A stretch of DNA of 64,000 nt from Epiperipatus broadwayi (GCA_028023455.1 JAQFVV010006256.1:310001-374000); one strand, 5' to 3'; shown: positions 22,531-35,124, numbered from the stretch's first letter. Translations and numbers: made by a program. The notes: generated by a model from the sequence alone, not told the origin.

Positions 22531-25424
22531 CAAATCCTAAGCAAAAGTACCTCGAATCCGATCATGCTCGAGATACACAGGTCTGGAGCAGTCCTGAATT
22601 CTAATCTATTTGCCTATTCTTCGAATCTCTGACCCAATGAACAACAATTCTGATGACACAGTGAAATTATTTTAAATCCGTGCCCAGGAGTAAAGCGGTA
22701 GAGCATAAGATCAGACTGATGATGATGATCGAGGTCGGAGTAGCCCAGGAATTACATTTATTAATATTTATTTATTCACTAATGCTAAGCTATTAGCTAA
22801 AGAAAATAGTTCTAAGTACTAATTCGAAAATAATAATTCAACGACAAACCAGGATTTACATGAAATAGATATATTTAATAAATATTAAACGAACGCATAT
22901 ATATGTTACAGAATTGCTTCACGCTTGGAGTGATTTTATACATTTTGAAAACTTGGGATTTGTTTTATAAAATCCCCTTTACATCAATTATTTCATGAAT
23001 ATAATTTTATAGAATATGCTATAAATTGTGCGGGTTGATATGCCAATTTACAAATGTTTACAAATAAAATGCTGTGGATGTACAAAATAATCTACAAGAT
23101 CGGAACAGATTCGGATTACAGAAAGATACACGATAATTTAACATTAATCATTTTGACAAATAAATATAAATGTACGTTCTCAATCATTTATTTACAATCT
23201 TAAAATCATTACATATGTTTGACAGGCATTGTTTGGACATAGCGTCTTTAGAATAAGTATACATAAGAAACAAACAATGCGCAATATTTACGAGAATAAA
23301 TTGTACAAATTGATTTATGTCTCTGGGAATCGATAACGCTTTTTTTAAACAAAAGCATTTTTAAGATCAACATACTGAACGTATTTTACGAAATGAATCA
23401 TTATCTTTAACACAGCATTGCGACTTACTAAGATTAGACGGACGGATGATCAGATTAAAGAGCAAAGAGTAACGGTACTAGCATACAATAACGAAATAAA
23501 ACCTCATGGCAATTGTGGATATTTTATCATTTTAAAAAGAATACTTGAGACGAACTTGATATGTCTGCGCATTCTGGCGGAGCGATATCGAAGGAGAGGC
23601 TGAGTTTGAGACCCCAGATCATTATGTACTGCCATCCGCAGCACACAATCCTCATAAACCTTACGTTCCACAGAGAAAATAGTGTCTCTGATTACGAACG
23701 ATTTTGAAAAGTAGGACGGGAGCTTCATACTTCCGACGCCCCAATGACAAAGCAATCAAGAAATGGAAAGATAAAATATCAGAATAAAAGAAAATGTATG
23801 CCAGCAACGTTTATATAATTTTATAATATTATTTAAAGTTTGGAAATGTTCTAACCTCTTGCGCAATAATCTGCTTTCAATTCTGAGTCATTTAACTAAT
23901 CATAATGAATAATAACGCTTCTGTTTATAATATTATTAAACTAACATTTATATTTAAAGAATCGATTCCCAAATACGTATTAACTGGTAGAATTCGCCCT
24001 TCAGGCAATGGTAAGAAAAAAAAATAGAATTTCATATTGTCGCGATCTTTTATAAAGGCAACTAAAAAAATAAAATAAGCAACCACAATAAAATACTTTT
24101 AGGTATTCAACCAACCTAGCGAACGAATTCTATTTTAAATAAACAAATGAATATAATTTTACTAATGAATTTAATTAAAGACGCGAGATTGATTGATACC
24201 GACATATTAGAGAAAATAATATATATATATTAAACAAAATAAGTTGTATACATTTAATTGAGCCGCATAAAGTTATATAAACAAAAATTAAGCGTGAAAG
24301 CAACGTATATTTAGAATTACATAAGTATTAATAAAGGATTATAGAGAGAGGGTTTACAAGCAAAACTAGCAAAACATCATAAATGGATCTATGAATTAAT
24401 TTAGCTGCAAATTATAAATCACCCGTGAATGTTCATATTAAGGCAGCTCTAAATTACATGATTTTACCTAATATATCAGCATAGTGGCAGGCAGGCAGGT
24501 TGGCAATTCTACGTCATCTCATATGGCCAGTCCGATGGAATTTTGACGGCTGGTAGACAGTTCTTCGAGAGAAGAAGAAAAAGGTGAAAAGATTTCCCTA
24601 CTCACGCTTCATCACGCAGAACTTGTGTTGGCTTCTTAACAGTAATTAAACTCAACTGACTAAAAACTCCTCTGAACTTAACTAAAAACTGAAAGTAAAA
24701 ACTAACTTCCTTTGTTCTGTGGTTTCTTTTATAACATTTTAATACCTCCCAGAATGCAATTTCATATACCAACCTTATCTCTGTAATCCCTTTAAAAACA
24801 ACATTTAATTAGCAAAATATTCAATAGATAAGGCTTGAAATACCATTTTTAGCTATTTTAAATCATTCGACAATAACTGATAAACGATTTGTTTTCGATC
24901 TTAATTGCGATTGACAATTCTAATTAAAGGCAACAAGCTGAATTTAAATCATTTGACAACAACTGATAAACTATTTGTTTTTCGATTTTAATTAAGATTT
25001 ATAAATTTTAGTTATAGACAATGATCTGACTAGAGATAAAGATAATTGCAGTATTTCAAGCCTTCCCCATTTTTCTTTGTTGTTACATTCCAATAGTTTA
25101 ATTAAATACTTTAAATCAAAATACATATAGATATAACAAAAAAAAATTACAATTATATAAAGAAAATGTTTAGTTGTCAGCAATAAACATTAATAACATT
25201 ATTGTTTCATTCATATATATATATGCATCACGCACACTACTGTTTTACTTTACTAAATAAAAATTAATTTTACTAGTTTCTCTAATGATACGGCATACAG
25301 TGTGTGAGTGAATAGCATATATTCATAGCAAGGTCTGAATTGCGGACCCCTAGGAGGTTAGTCTAGATGGTGAAACATGAAGCATCGATGATGATTAGAT
25401 ATCGATTGCTTCAACAGAAGAGTG
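22531..25424. other. Unclassified block inserted within the RTE-like LINE
   Basis: About 2.9 kb separate two consecutive parts of one LINE, so this is most likely an insertion. Several parts are less AT-rich than the surroundings (22,540-22,740; 23,400-23,760; 24,480-24,620) and resemble LTR-type regulatory DNA more than coding DNA. An 83-codon minus-strand frame at 23,504-23,755 resembles nothing I know. A patch near 22,610 resembles one near 11,800. I find no paired terminal repeats and no clean target duplication. A solo LTR or unknown element are both possible. Confidence 0.4.
24858..25022 (+). repeat. Tandem duplication, unit about 80 bp, two copies
   Basis: Two adjacent copies share TTTAAATCATT(C/T)GACAA, ACTGATAAAC and TTGTTTT(C)GAT. 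Identity by eye is about 85%. Confidence 0.75.
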
Positions 25425-25625
25425 ATACAAAGACTTCAGTCCATTTAAAGAGGTATGGAGAGATGTGTTGTTTAGCAGTAACAAGAAGATATCAAAAATG
25501 AAATATATGGGTAAGAGAACAAATAGGTATTACTGACATCATTGAAAAGATTAAAAGACTGAAGTGGAGTTGGGCTGGGCATATTGCTAGAAAAGATGAT
25601 AATAAATCTAAATCTTCATTGATAA
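25425..25625 (+). pseudogene. RTE-like LINE, C-terminal fragment
   Basis: Across small frameshifts this reads MERC, VTRR, NIWVREQIGITDIIEKI and LKWSWAGHIARKDDN, the C-terminal region found intact in the second copy at 35,668-35,898. It continues the protein that breaks off at 22,530 in the same orientation, so the two are probably one element. The 3' tail is not recognisable. Confidence 0.65.
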
Positions 25626-25929
25626 AGGCAAAAATTAGGAATCGATGTGGGAATGTGAATATTATAGCACTTCTACCTAATGTTCAGTGATTACTCAAGT
25701 TTACATTAGATGGATCTAAAGAAGAGTGAAGGTAGCTAAACATATATTAAGAGTAATCTTGTTGGTATTAATTTTTTTTATCTAAAGGGTAGAAGAGACA
25801 CCATAAAAACTGGCAGTAAGATATGTTACTGACTCAATGTTAGATCCATATAACTATGAAGCTAATTGGCTTAGATTTAAAACTTTGGATCAATTTAAGT
25901 TTTAGATTAATAGCAAGGATAGTATAAAG

Positions 25930-27830
25930 GACAAAAATGGATTTTAAATGCATAAGTGAGTTAATTTTAATTTTGAATAGGAAATTCTCACTATCAAAGG
26001 CAACATTCAAGATTGAATATTATTAACAATATCACTAGCATCCATTGATTATTCAAGCTTGCAGTAGATGGCTGTAGAGTAGAATAAAAAGTTTGCTCTT
26101 AGAAATTTTTCATTTCATCATGTAGAAACTACATAGTATGAATAACCTTTGTTGGTTAACCAATTTCAAACATATTATAGACCTTTTTGATTAATTGAGT
26201 AAAATGCTTTGACCAAATTAGTAAAAGCAATATATATTGCATCTTTGCTCATGACACTCTTTTTCCATTTTTCAAGCAAGAAACACCATTTTTATAATGC
26301 TTTTTATAATTTAAAACGATAATGAGTCTTGAAATCATCTATATATCTAGAAGTAACCCATTCAATAAAATCTTTAAGGTACTTTTATTGTAATGAATAA
26401 CAATAACATTCCATGGCAGTTTCTGTAATATTTTGTATGTCTTTAATTTTATAAATTTGAACAATAAAATAATCCAGTGCTACTTCTTGAATCTATACAT
26501 TTTTGAAAAGTGTCAGTAATTTTGGGGCTAGTACCTTATTTTAAACTTCTTTATGATGTGTCATTAGAACCTGCAGCCTTTCCATTTTCAATTACAAAGA
26601 GCTCTTTAACTTCATTGAGCTTGAATCTTTGTCCTAGTTATTTATCTTAATACTAGAAGTAGTATTAAAAGCCATCATCTGAATTGCTGTATCATTATTC
26701 AAAGTGTGATCAAATACTTAATCTATTTGAAATGTTCATCATTATCATAAAATAGTGTCATCCATGGATTTAATAAGTTATGGATTTGAAAAAGTAACTT
26801 CAGATCCAGGAATCTTACTTTTTGTTCAGTAAATAGTTATGTCTCTTTGGCAGTTTCCATATATAAATCATTTTTAATCCTTTTTGTAAGTTGTGATACT
26901 TCTGGTAAGTGAAAAGTACCACATTTTCTTTTACTCAAGTTATTGTTAGAAAACCAGATAAGATTTTTTTTTTAATAAATCCAGAGTAGATTTAACATGC
27001 TTCTTAAGAGGATTCCAAGACTTCACTTACACAACAAGCTTGAAAATCCAAATTGATAATTTTATTATTAAATATCTATTGAAATTTAGTATGAGTAACA
27101 ATAGCTTTTAAGAAATGAAAATCAAATTTTGTATATAGAGATTAGAATAGAATCGATTTTTAATACAATTGTCATTGTGACCTTGTAGTGTATTGATCTG
27201 TGATATGTTCAAGCATTTGCAAATGATTGTGGAATGTAAATTTCTTCTGTTTTGTAATTACTAATTAAAATGTAAAATATTAGATACCCATTGTTTTGAA
27301 TATGGTTTGCTTAAAGTATTGATTACCACATGTTAATTCAAAAAATGCAATAACAGTAGACCATTTACATTTATAGCATCAACTTATTATTTCCAATAAT
27401 TTTGATTGAAAGTCACAGTCTTTCAAAAAGAAAAATTCTACTTTTTCAATTTTGAATTTAGTATAACATAAGTTCTGACAAAATGGACATCTTGTGCAAA
27501 TTCATTTTTAATATCAATCTTTCATTTTTACTTTCACAAATTCCAAGAATAAAATATCAAATTATACCTAGTAGTAAATTCAATTTCATGTAATCTTTTA
27601 TAATCAAATGATCTGCTCATTCAAAAAAAGACTTGAAGCCATATTTTTTTTTCAGCTAAACTTCTGAAAGATACATTTTACTAAAGCAATTAATTATATT
27701 AAACTTAAATCTTGTCAGTTTCTTTCTGCAAATACTGCTGCTCTTTGTTTAGATTTTGAAGAGTTTTCATCAAGCAAAGTTTGCACATTACATGTTTCTA
27801 TGTTTAAATAAAAATCAAAATACTTATTTT
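25930..27830 (-). pseudogene. CFDP2-type LINE, N-terminal half (endonuclease and start of RT)
   Basis: On the minus strand the start of an apurinic-type endonuclease is visible near 27,800 as ETCNVQTLLDENSSKSKQRA, matching the family's WNVRTLLD...RRTALVARELxRY opening (W replaced by C). Near 26,870-26,930 a linker reads FHLPEVSQLTKRIKNDLY. Near 26,580-26,620 an RT segment reads EVKELFVIENGKAAGSND, the usual NGKAAGxDxIPxE block. Near 26,190 KAFYSINQKGL is the RT block A with the catalytic aspartate replaced by tyrosine. Stops and frameshifts are frequent, so it is long dead. The order and strand are those expected if it continues into 18.69-19.80 kb. Confidence 0.55.
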
Positions 27831-30800
27831 TATTATTATAATTACTGATTTTATAATTATTTTTGCTATTTGAATGAGAAATCTTTAGGGACATTGGCCT
27901 AACCAAGTTTTGCAAAATTATTTTAGACCATTTTTAAAGATCCTTCTATATTTATAGTAGGGAACAAATAAAATTATGTTTTTTTATCTAGTCCAAAGTT
28001 GATTATTGCTGATTGTATTAAGACTTAAATTTTCTAAATCTGTCTTTATCATTTGTTTTTGATGGTTTTTGCAAAAAAAAAGGGTGAAAAAATTATGAAA
28101 TGATTTGCACCAGAATTGCTGTATATATAGTCAAAGAATGAAATGTCACACAAGCACAATTTCATTATCAAAATTTATGTAATGTTTTAAATAACTGCTG
28201 ACATGAGTCCTAATGATGAGTATATCCTTCACTAATTTATGAAGTTACGGTAAATATAAATAAAATACAAAAAGAATATAAAATATTACAAGAGATTGAT
28301 GAAAAACGTATCTAGTTTTTGATGAACCAACTTCTTATCTTACAAGGCAATAAGAGATATCTTGGGTCAGGTGTCCATTATTGATTGTTTTCAATTAATT
28401 TTCACATTTGAAAATTGTTCCATAATTCCCATAGATAGATTACTTTGATAGTCTGAGTTTAATGTATGTTATCCACACACTACGGTTTATAAACTTATAT
28501 TAGTAACTGCATGTGCTATAGCTTGCAATTGATATTATTATGTATATCTTATTTATATATTTTTACTTACTTGGGCTACCTAATAGAGAACTTGCAAACA
28601 CTTTGATAATATGTAAAAGACACCCTGTAAGTGAACAAGCGTAAAATCATCCCAAGTTCAAATGCAAGAAGAAGAAGAAATGAACTTTTATCAGTTTGAT
28701 GCATTATGAGTACTAGACACTAACTTTATTTGAACTTTTCATTTAAAAATAAATTTTATCACTAAAATCTTATATTACTAAGTATTAAATTTAAATCTAA
28801 TGTTAACCTAAATATTCATTTTATGTATATAAGACATGCACATCTGGTATTAAAACACTAAACATCACATGATCATCATTTCTTATATATAAACATACTA
28901 TATAAAAGCTATCATGATACAAACAAAAGAGATTATAACTGTAATAATATTTTTAAAAAAGTTTATTAATACACATTACGAAAAAGAAAGTTTAAATTAG
29001 CAATCACTGATTGAATATCATTGATTCATTTCAGTTAGTAAATGTTCTTACATATTATTCAAACTTTTTTTTTTTAAGAAAACATGTTTGTCACATATTT
29101 GGTAGCCCACATTTTTATTTTAAATCAATCATATTCAACAATAAGTTACTTCAGAGAACTTTATAAATAGATCTTAATTACTGATTTAAATTAGAGTCAC
29201 ATAAACTTGAGAATGTCACTTATTAGATTATCATAAAATTTTTGCTTTCTGCTTAACAAACTATGATGACATACAATAAATTATTTTATTAGTCATATAA
29301 ATGAATTGCATGTCCAAAACACAAAGTAAATATTCAGAACAAGATAATAAGGGGAATTCAAACTACACCATTAAGAATGCACATTAAAACAATGGAATCC
29401 TTCATATGCTAGGGAGTCTATCTAACTTCAATAATCAATATTATAGATACATAAACTACAGTGTTAGTTAACCTACGTGAACAATATTGAATGAGATTTT
29501 GCTTTTATGAAAATTCTCAATAAAAATAAAAAGTCGCATCTAACTGCTTAGGATTTAAAAAAAAAAAACATTACTGTTTTTTATTTCTCTAGAATGATTT
29601 TTGAAGTCAGAAGGCTGTGTAATTATCAATATAAATATAATGTGCATTATCAAAAATAATTCTTCTATAATTCAAAAATTAGACAGCTTTTTAGACTAGA
29701 CATTCTGCCTAATTATTAATATTAAGCATTTTCTTTCAAGTTTAAAAACAGAAAAAAAAAAAAAAACTATTTCTCTTCCTAAAAAATGTGTCCAAAATTT
29801 CTTTAAAAGTCTTAGCCTCTTTAAGCATATTACAATAATATATAATTATTTATTTTTTTAACCACCATTATAAACTCATTTAACTCTTGAAAGCATGCTT
29901 TCTGGAAGAAACAACTGTTAAATTATCTCTAAAATTATTTTATTTTTTTAAATACATCACTTTTAAAACTTTTTTTTAGTAGCTAATAAAATTTAACAAT
30001 AAATATATATATTTAGCATAATAACATTCACTTAGTATTCCTTTACATTAATTGGAACAGTTTGTTACATACTTCAGTAAAATACTAGAACATTGTATAC
30101 AACTTATGACAATAAAATTTTCAAATAGATTCATTAAATCAAAATTGCTGTAATTGGATGCATTTTGACAATTCACTTCCACCTAGTACTGTTCTTTCTT
30201 CTGGTATTGTCATTAAGATGACCTACTTAATGCTTATATGTACTTATGAATTTTCAAGTAAACCAAGGTAGCAGCTTGTATTTTGCCCCATCCCCCCAAT
30301 GCCGGCTAGAAAATATCGTATTTAATATTTATTTTTTATTACTGTTTTTTTTTTTTTTTTAAAAAAAAAGAAATTATTGTGGAAAAATTAGTTACAATAT
30401 TTACAGTTTATTTTCTTTTTTTTTTTGAGATTAACTCATTAACAGAAAAATGTAAAAAATTTATAAATACAATATTTACTTTATTTATGTCGGCAGCGTG
30501 CAATCATATCATGCCATTAACACACACTTTTTGGGAGGGCAGGATCCCATACCTTTGGAAATAGTCTACTACATCATGTTCGGTGATAGGAAGATCACTA
30601 ATTTTTATCATTATGACAATTTACCAAAAAATTTCTGGAAAAATAAACATACTGAATTAAACTAAAATTCAATAATGTTAAGAGCAACTCGTTGCTTTCC
30701 ACGTTTTAATAAAAATATATACATATAAAAAAAAAAATTGAAATAAGGCTTCATAACGAAATTTATCGGAATATTTTCCTTTTTTTTCAAATTTAACAAT

Positions 30801-31040
30801 CAGTCTATTAATTTTATTTTAATTTAACAACTAACACATCTTTAATAGATTATAGAACTTTGAAACTACATTTATCAAAAAGATGGGTGACCATCTTGGT
30901 TTACTTGAAAATTTAGAAGTACCACTTATTTTTAGTTGCTGCTCTCAACTTTAAGCTTTACTTTATCGTCTCATCCAGTTACTTCGATATTTTCAAGAGA
31001 ATCTCGTTTGAAATAATTGATCACCTTACGACCATTTAGC
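27831..31040. other. AT-rich DNA, nothing recognised
   Basis: About 3.2 kb on the far side of the CFDP2-type LINE. I found no coding stretch, terminal repeat or RNA gene. The frame at 30,379-30,564 is low complexity. Confidence 0.5.
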
Positions 31041-31044
31041 CACT

Positions 31045-31530
31045 TAAATGTAAAATATAAAATGCACTAACATGCACAAGCAGACAAAGCTGAAGACTAA
31101 ATAAAGAAATATATATATTTATTTTATTTTAATACATATATTTAATTAAGTGGTTAAATGCTTTCAAGGGTCAGAGCCCTCATATTCATAGCCATTTTGT
31201 AAATAGATAAATTGATTAGGAGCGATGTAAATTTATGGAAATGTGATAGTTACGTATTCCATTTCCTGGATATTTTGTAGCAAGAGTCTTTTCTATTTGT
31301 GGCGTCGCTATCTCTAGCGATAAAGTATGCCTCTTTTATCTTCCTTTTGAGATCGTGTCATTCTCTGCAAACCACCAAATGGCTATGAATATGAGGGCTC
31401 TGACCCTTGAAAGCGCTTAGCCACTTAATTAAATATATGTATTAAAATAATATATATATATACATTTCTTTATTTAGTCTCCAGCTTTGTGTGCTCGTGC
31501 GTGTTAGCGCATTTTATATTTTGCACTTTA
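31045..31530. mobile_element. Foldback element, about 155-bp inverted arms
   Basis: The left arm 31045-31198 and the right arm 31376-31530 are inverted copies of each other at roughly 85-90% by eye. They share TCAAGGGTCAGAGCCCTCAT, ACTAAATAAAGAAAT and CATATATTTAATTAAGTGG. The 177-bp spacer holds CTAGCGATAAAGTATGCCTC followed by TTTTATCTTCC. A transcript through it would fold into one long hairpin. No coding capacity and no clear target duplication. Confidence 0.8.
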
Positions 31531-31784
31531 GAACAATTAGCCATGAAGTTTAAACTGTTTGCTCATTCCACTTAAATGTAATAAACATATTTGACTTTAT
31601 TTATAGATAATGTGCTAAAATAATTCTAATCATTTTCATCTATTAAGTCAAGTAAGTTAAAAATTAAAAAGAAAAAATTTTCATCATATTATAAAAAATT
31701 TTTCAAATGATTCTAACATGAAAAAATAAATAAATAAATTTAATCTATTTATATGTATATAACATTAAATAAACTTAAATATAT
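31531..31784. other. AT-rich spacer, nothing recognised
   Basis: Spacer between the foldback element and LTR element A. Confidence 0.5.
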
Positions 31785-32114
31785 TGTAAGGTATGGCCCT
31801 TACATTCCTCCAGCATGATTTTCACACCCTTTGGCCTAATTCGAATACAAGACCCAATATAATAACATTCTTTATTAAACACTACATTGATAAAAATGAA
31901 GCACTATAACTGATAAACCATTAATTGTTATACATTTAAACTCCAACTTAATCATACAATAAATATGTGTTTGAATTAAACTATAAAACACATACAAGTC
32001 AACTAACCTTTATTAAAATTATCTTGTTAATTATCATGTAACTCTGATACACTACAACAATAAGAGGGAAATATGATTGGATAGAATAAACGCAAGCAAA
32101 AGATTATTTTAAAG

Positions 32115-32587
32115 CAGGGATGGGCAATTGTTTTGGCTCGGGGGCCACAGAGATTGGCGGAGGCCCACCTCGGGGGCCACTGTGGAAATGAAGGTTAGTG
32201 GAAGGCCACACCTTTTTTTCATGACACAATAAGCACACTGCTTTATTCCCTGTATTACCAAAGAAATATTTGTTTGTTCATTCTTCATTAAACACACAAC
32301 ATTCATCACCAATTTTACATTTTTTCGAAGGGTTCATGATTTCACTAAAGTTAGAAATGTATATATTTGCTAATGCAAAGACAATTTAAATTAACCAGAT
32401 CAACTGTCAAAGCACTGCACATCGTATCTACACTGCGCATGTGTATTGATGTGGCCATCCTAGTGGAAAATAAGAGACGAATCTTCGGTCGCGCACGGGA
32501 AGGAAATCTCAGTTCAAGGCGGATTTTTCTGATTGTCTTGGAGGACCACATAAAAACTCTTAGCGGGCCGCTATTTTCCCGCCCCTG
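32115..32587. mobile_element. hAT MITE (CAGGG ends, exact 8-bp TSD)
   Basis: A 473-bp element whose left end begins CAGGGATGGGCAATTGTTTT and whose right end, reversed, begins CAGGGGCGGGAAAATAGCGG, typical hAT ends. TTTTAAAG lies at both 32107-32114 and 32588-32595, an exact 8-bp duplication. The 3' LTR of element A has one TTTTAAAG at the equivalent place (about 48914-48921) and no insertion. The interior has no transposase. Confidence 0.95.
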
Positions 32588-33154
32588 TTTTAAAGGAAAG
32601 AAATAACAAATGAAAATTTTATTGTTATTAACATATTATCTATATATAATAATCACTAGTAATGATATAAAAAATTAACCTAAATCATCACGAACTTGGT
32701 ATTTAACGTCATCAAAAATTACCTTTAATAGAACATCCTCATTTTAATAATAGAAAAATATAAAAAACCAACAACCTTCGAATTCAGATAAAAATTTCTC
32801 ATCAGCTAAACAACTTGGCGTGAATTTAAGCAGAGAATTCGAATTTGCAGTTCGAATAGAAATACCAGACACCATTGAGGTGAAATAATAATGGAAATAA
32901 CTGTTTGAATATTCATGAAAGGAATAAAAAAGACATATAGAGCAAAACTAGCCAACTGAGGAATTCGAAAGTGAAAGCTCCAAAATTAAATCCGAATTTT
33001 CAAAATGATTTTAATTCTAAATCATAGATTGAATTATCTATAATTAAAGATATCTAATAGTAAGAAGAGAGATGACATCATGAAATGGGTAGAAGACTTT
33101 TATCAAGAATTATATTTAAACAAGCATCTATTTATATAGCGCGATGTTTATAAT

Positions 33155-33457
33155 TGTAATTCACTAAATATCAGCCTTTTACAGCTACTGTGCATGCGCT
33201 TCAATGAGTGTTAAATAATAAATGAATACTTTTCAGTGCCCATACAAGATATAGCATTTAAGAAATAATAAAATGAATCCACTTATTCTTTCCGAACCCA
33301 AATGTTTATATATGGGCGGAAAGAATAAGTGGATTCATTTTATTCTTTCTTAAATGCTCTATCTTGTATGGGGACTGAAAAGTATTCATTTATTATTTAA
33401 CACTCATTAAAGCGCATGTACAGTAGCTGTAAAAGGCTGATATTTAGTGAATTACAA
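33155..33457. mobile_element. Palindromic MITE in the LINE, 140-bp arms
   Basis: Arms at 33155-33294 and 33317-33457 are nearly perfect inverted copies separated by 22 bp. They share AAAAGGCTGATATTTAGTGA (and reverse), AAAGTATTCATTTATTATTT and GAAAGAATAAGTGGATTCAT. CAAGAATTATATT occurs on both sides (33103-33115 and 33455-33467), a direct repeat that may mark the insertion, in which case about 40 bp to the left of the palindrome also belong to it. Mismatches between arms are few, so it is younger than the LINE around it. Confidence 0.82.
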
Positions 33458-33810
33458 GAATTATATTGTAATAAAGAATAAGTACCTCCTATATCTATTA
33501 CATCTTCTTTAATTTCCCAGAAATTTTAAATGAAGTGAGACCTGCAATTAAATGTATGAAGAAAGGAAAGGCTCCAGGTAATGATGGAATTATAATTGAT
33601 ATATTAAAAGAAGCAGGTGAAGAAATAGAATTTTTTTTAGCAAAGTTATATACCAAATGTCTAAATGCTAAAGATGTACCAGATGATTGGAAGAATGCAG
33701 TATTAATATTTTAAAAAGGTGATAAAGAAGATATTAGAAATTACAAACCTATCAGCCTTTTATCAGTTTTATACAAAATTTTTACCAAGATGATTACAAC
33801 TTGTCTACAG

Positions 33811-35114
33811 TGTACCATTTATTTATATATAAAGTACAAATTACTTTTTGATATTAGGTATTATAAAAAAAAAAAAGAGAGAGGAAAGAAAGAAAGCGAA
33901 CACGATCTTTATTTGTTTTAGCATAATGTTTTGAAAAGAAAAAACGTACAGTGAAAGTTTAGTTTTTTTTTTAGAAATAAGTTAACTAAAATAAATTCAA
34001 TGTTGGAAAGTGCATATTGAATCATTGATTAAAATAGCGAAAGGAAATTTCAAAAGGCGAAAGATTGTTATCAGAAACAATTTTCTGATGGTAATTAAAA
34101 TGGCCGAATTTAGCGGAAAACAGCTTTGTAAAAAGAAGGAGAAGATGTGAAGTTTATAAAGTGGAACAAAGAAAAGAAAGAACGTGCGCAGGCTTCTAAA
34201 AGATCGAAGGTTAAAAGGGCGGACAGTTTGAAAGGGGTCTTTTACCGGGTGTTCCAAAGTGTTGAGCATTTGGAAGTGTTTCTATTTCTTTTAATAAAGT
34301 GTTCACTAGTACCAGCTGAAATCGCCGCCGAGTGAGTAGAACGTTCGTTGCCGCCTTTCTCTCGGAAAAGTCACCTAGATCGTCCGTGCTACCTAAATTA
34401 GATCGGAGATTCAGAAATAAAACTAAAAGAAAAAACAGCTACTGGGACTACTCACTAACTGAATTGTAGTCGGGAAGATCGATGACCTACTTAATGTTGA
34501 CTTACCGGTAAGTAAATGTATATAAATTTTTTTACATAAAGCTTTATGAATAATGAATTGAACTGAAATATTATCCCATAAAATTTTCTTGGATCAGAAG
34601 ATTTACGAACTGAGAAATGAACAAAATGTTGCTACAGAAATCAGACTAAATAATTAATACTCCAATATTCGACGTAGATTAATGAATTCATATGCACAAT
34701 CCTTTCCAACGTTGTAATGTCTGTCTTAATCATAATTATTGAATGTTTGACGAGTTATAATAAATCTTTATTATTAACTTCACTTTCATTGTACGTGTCA
34801 AAAATTAATACTATTCTATGTAATTTTTTTTTACCTTTAGTTATTTAAATTAGATCGTATAATTATTACCTTACGGGCTACAATATTTGACGCAGTCTCA
34901 GTGGGTCTAACGACCCTGGCGCCCTCAAGTAGAAATTAAAAACTGGTTCTGCTCACGATTGTAACCGGTAATCATTCTAGTCCGAAGTTGATCAGGAAAA
35001 ATAGCTTTGTTAAGAATTAAAATACAATTTTTTTTATGTTGATACAGTTTGATCAACTCATGCTCAAATATACATTTGAGGCGTATAAGGGCTAGTAATA
35101 CGAAAAACGTTACA
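33811..35114. mobile_element. Probable solo LTR, 1.3 kb, inside the LINE
   Basis: The LINE RT frame breaks off after TTKTCLQ-type codons at 33,810 and resumes at about 35,125. The intervening 1304 bp start TGTACC and end GTTACA (TG...CA), and ACAG flanks both sides (33807-33810 and 35115-35118). These are the hallmarks of a single LTR left by recombination. A TATA-like TATATATAAAG lies at 33,826 and an AATAAA at 34,294. The short frame 34,147-34,335 is not known to me. No second LTR or pol is present. Which strand is sense is not settled. Confidence 0.65.
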
Positions 35115-35124
35115 ACAGAGAACA

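Noticed and set aside
22640-22745. tRNA-like stretch (GCGGTAGAGCATAAGATCAG)
   Set aside because: It resembles a tRNA D-arm, but no cloverleaf with matching acceptor and T stems can be drawn; at most a decayed SINE.
23990-24001. GAATTCGCCCTT, identical to a common TA-cloning vector junction
   Set aside because: Only 12 bp match, the flanks are not vector-like and the sequence continues as AT-rich genomic DNA on both sides; chance is the simpler explanation. A vector screen of the raw reads would settle it.
30379-30564. 61-codon frame with hydrophobic residues
   Set aside because: Low-complexity AT-rich translation with no homology or start context; expected by chance.
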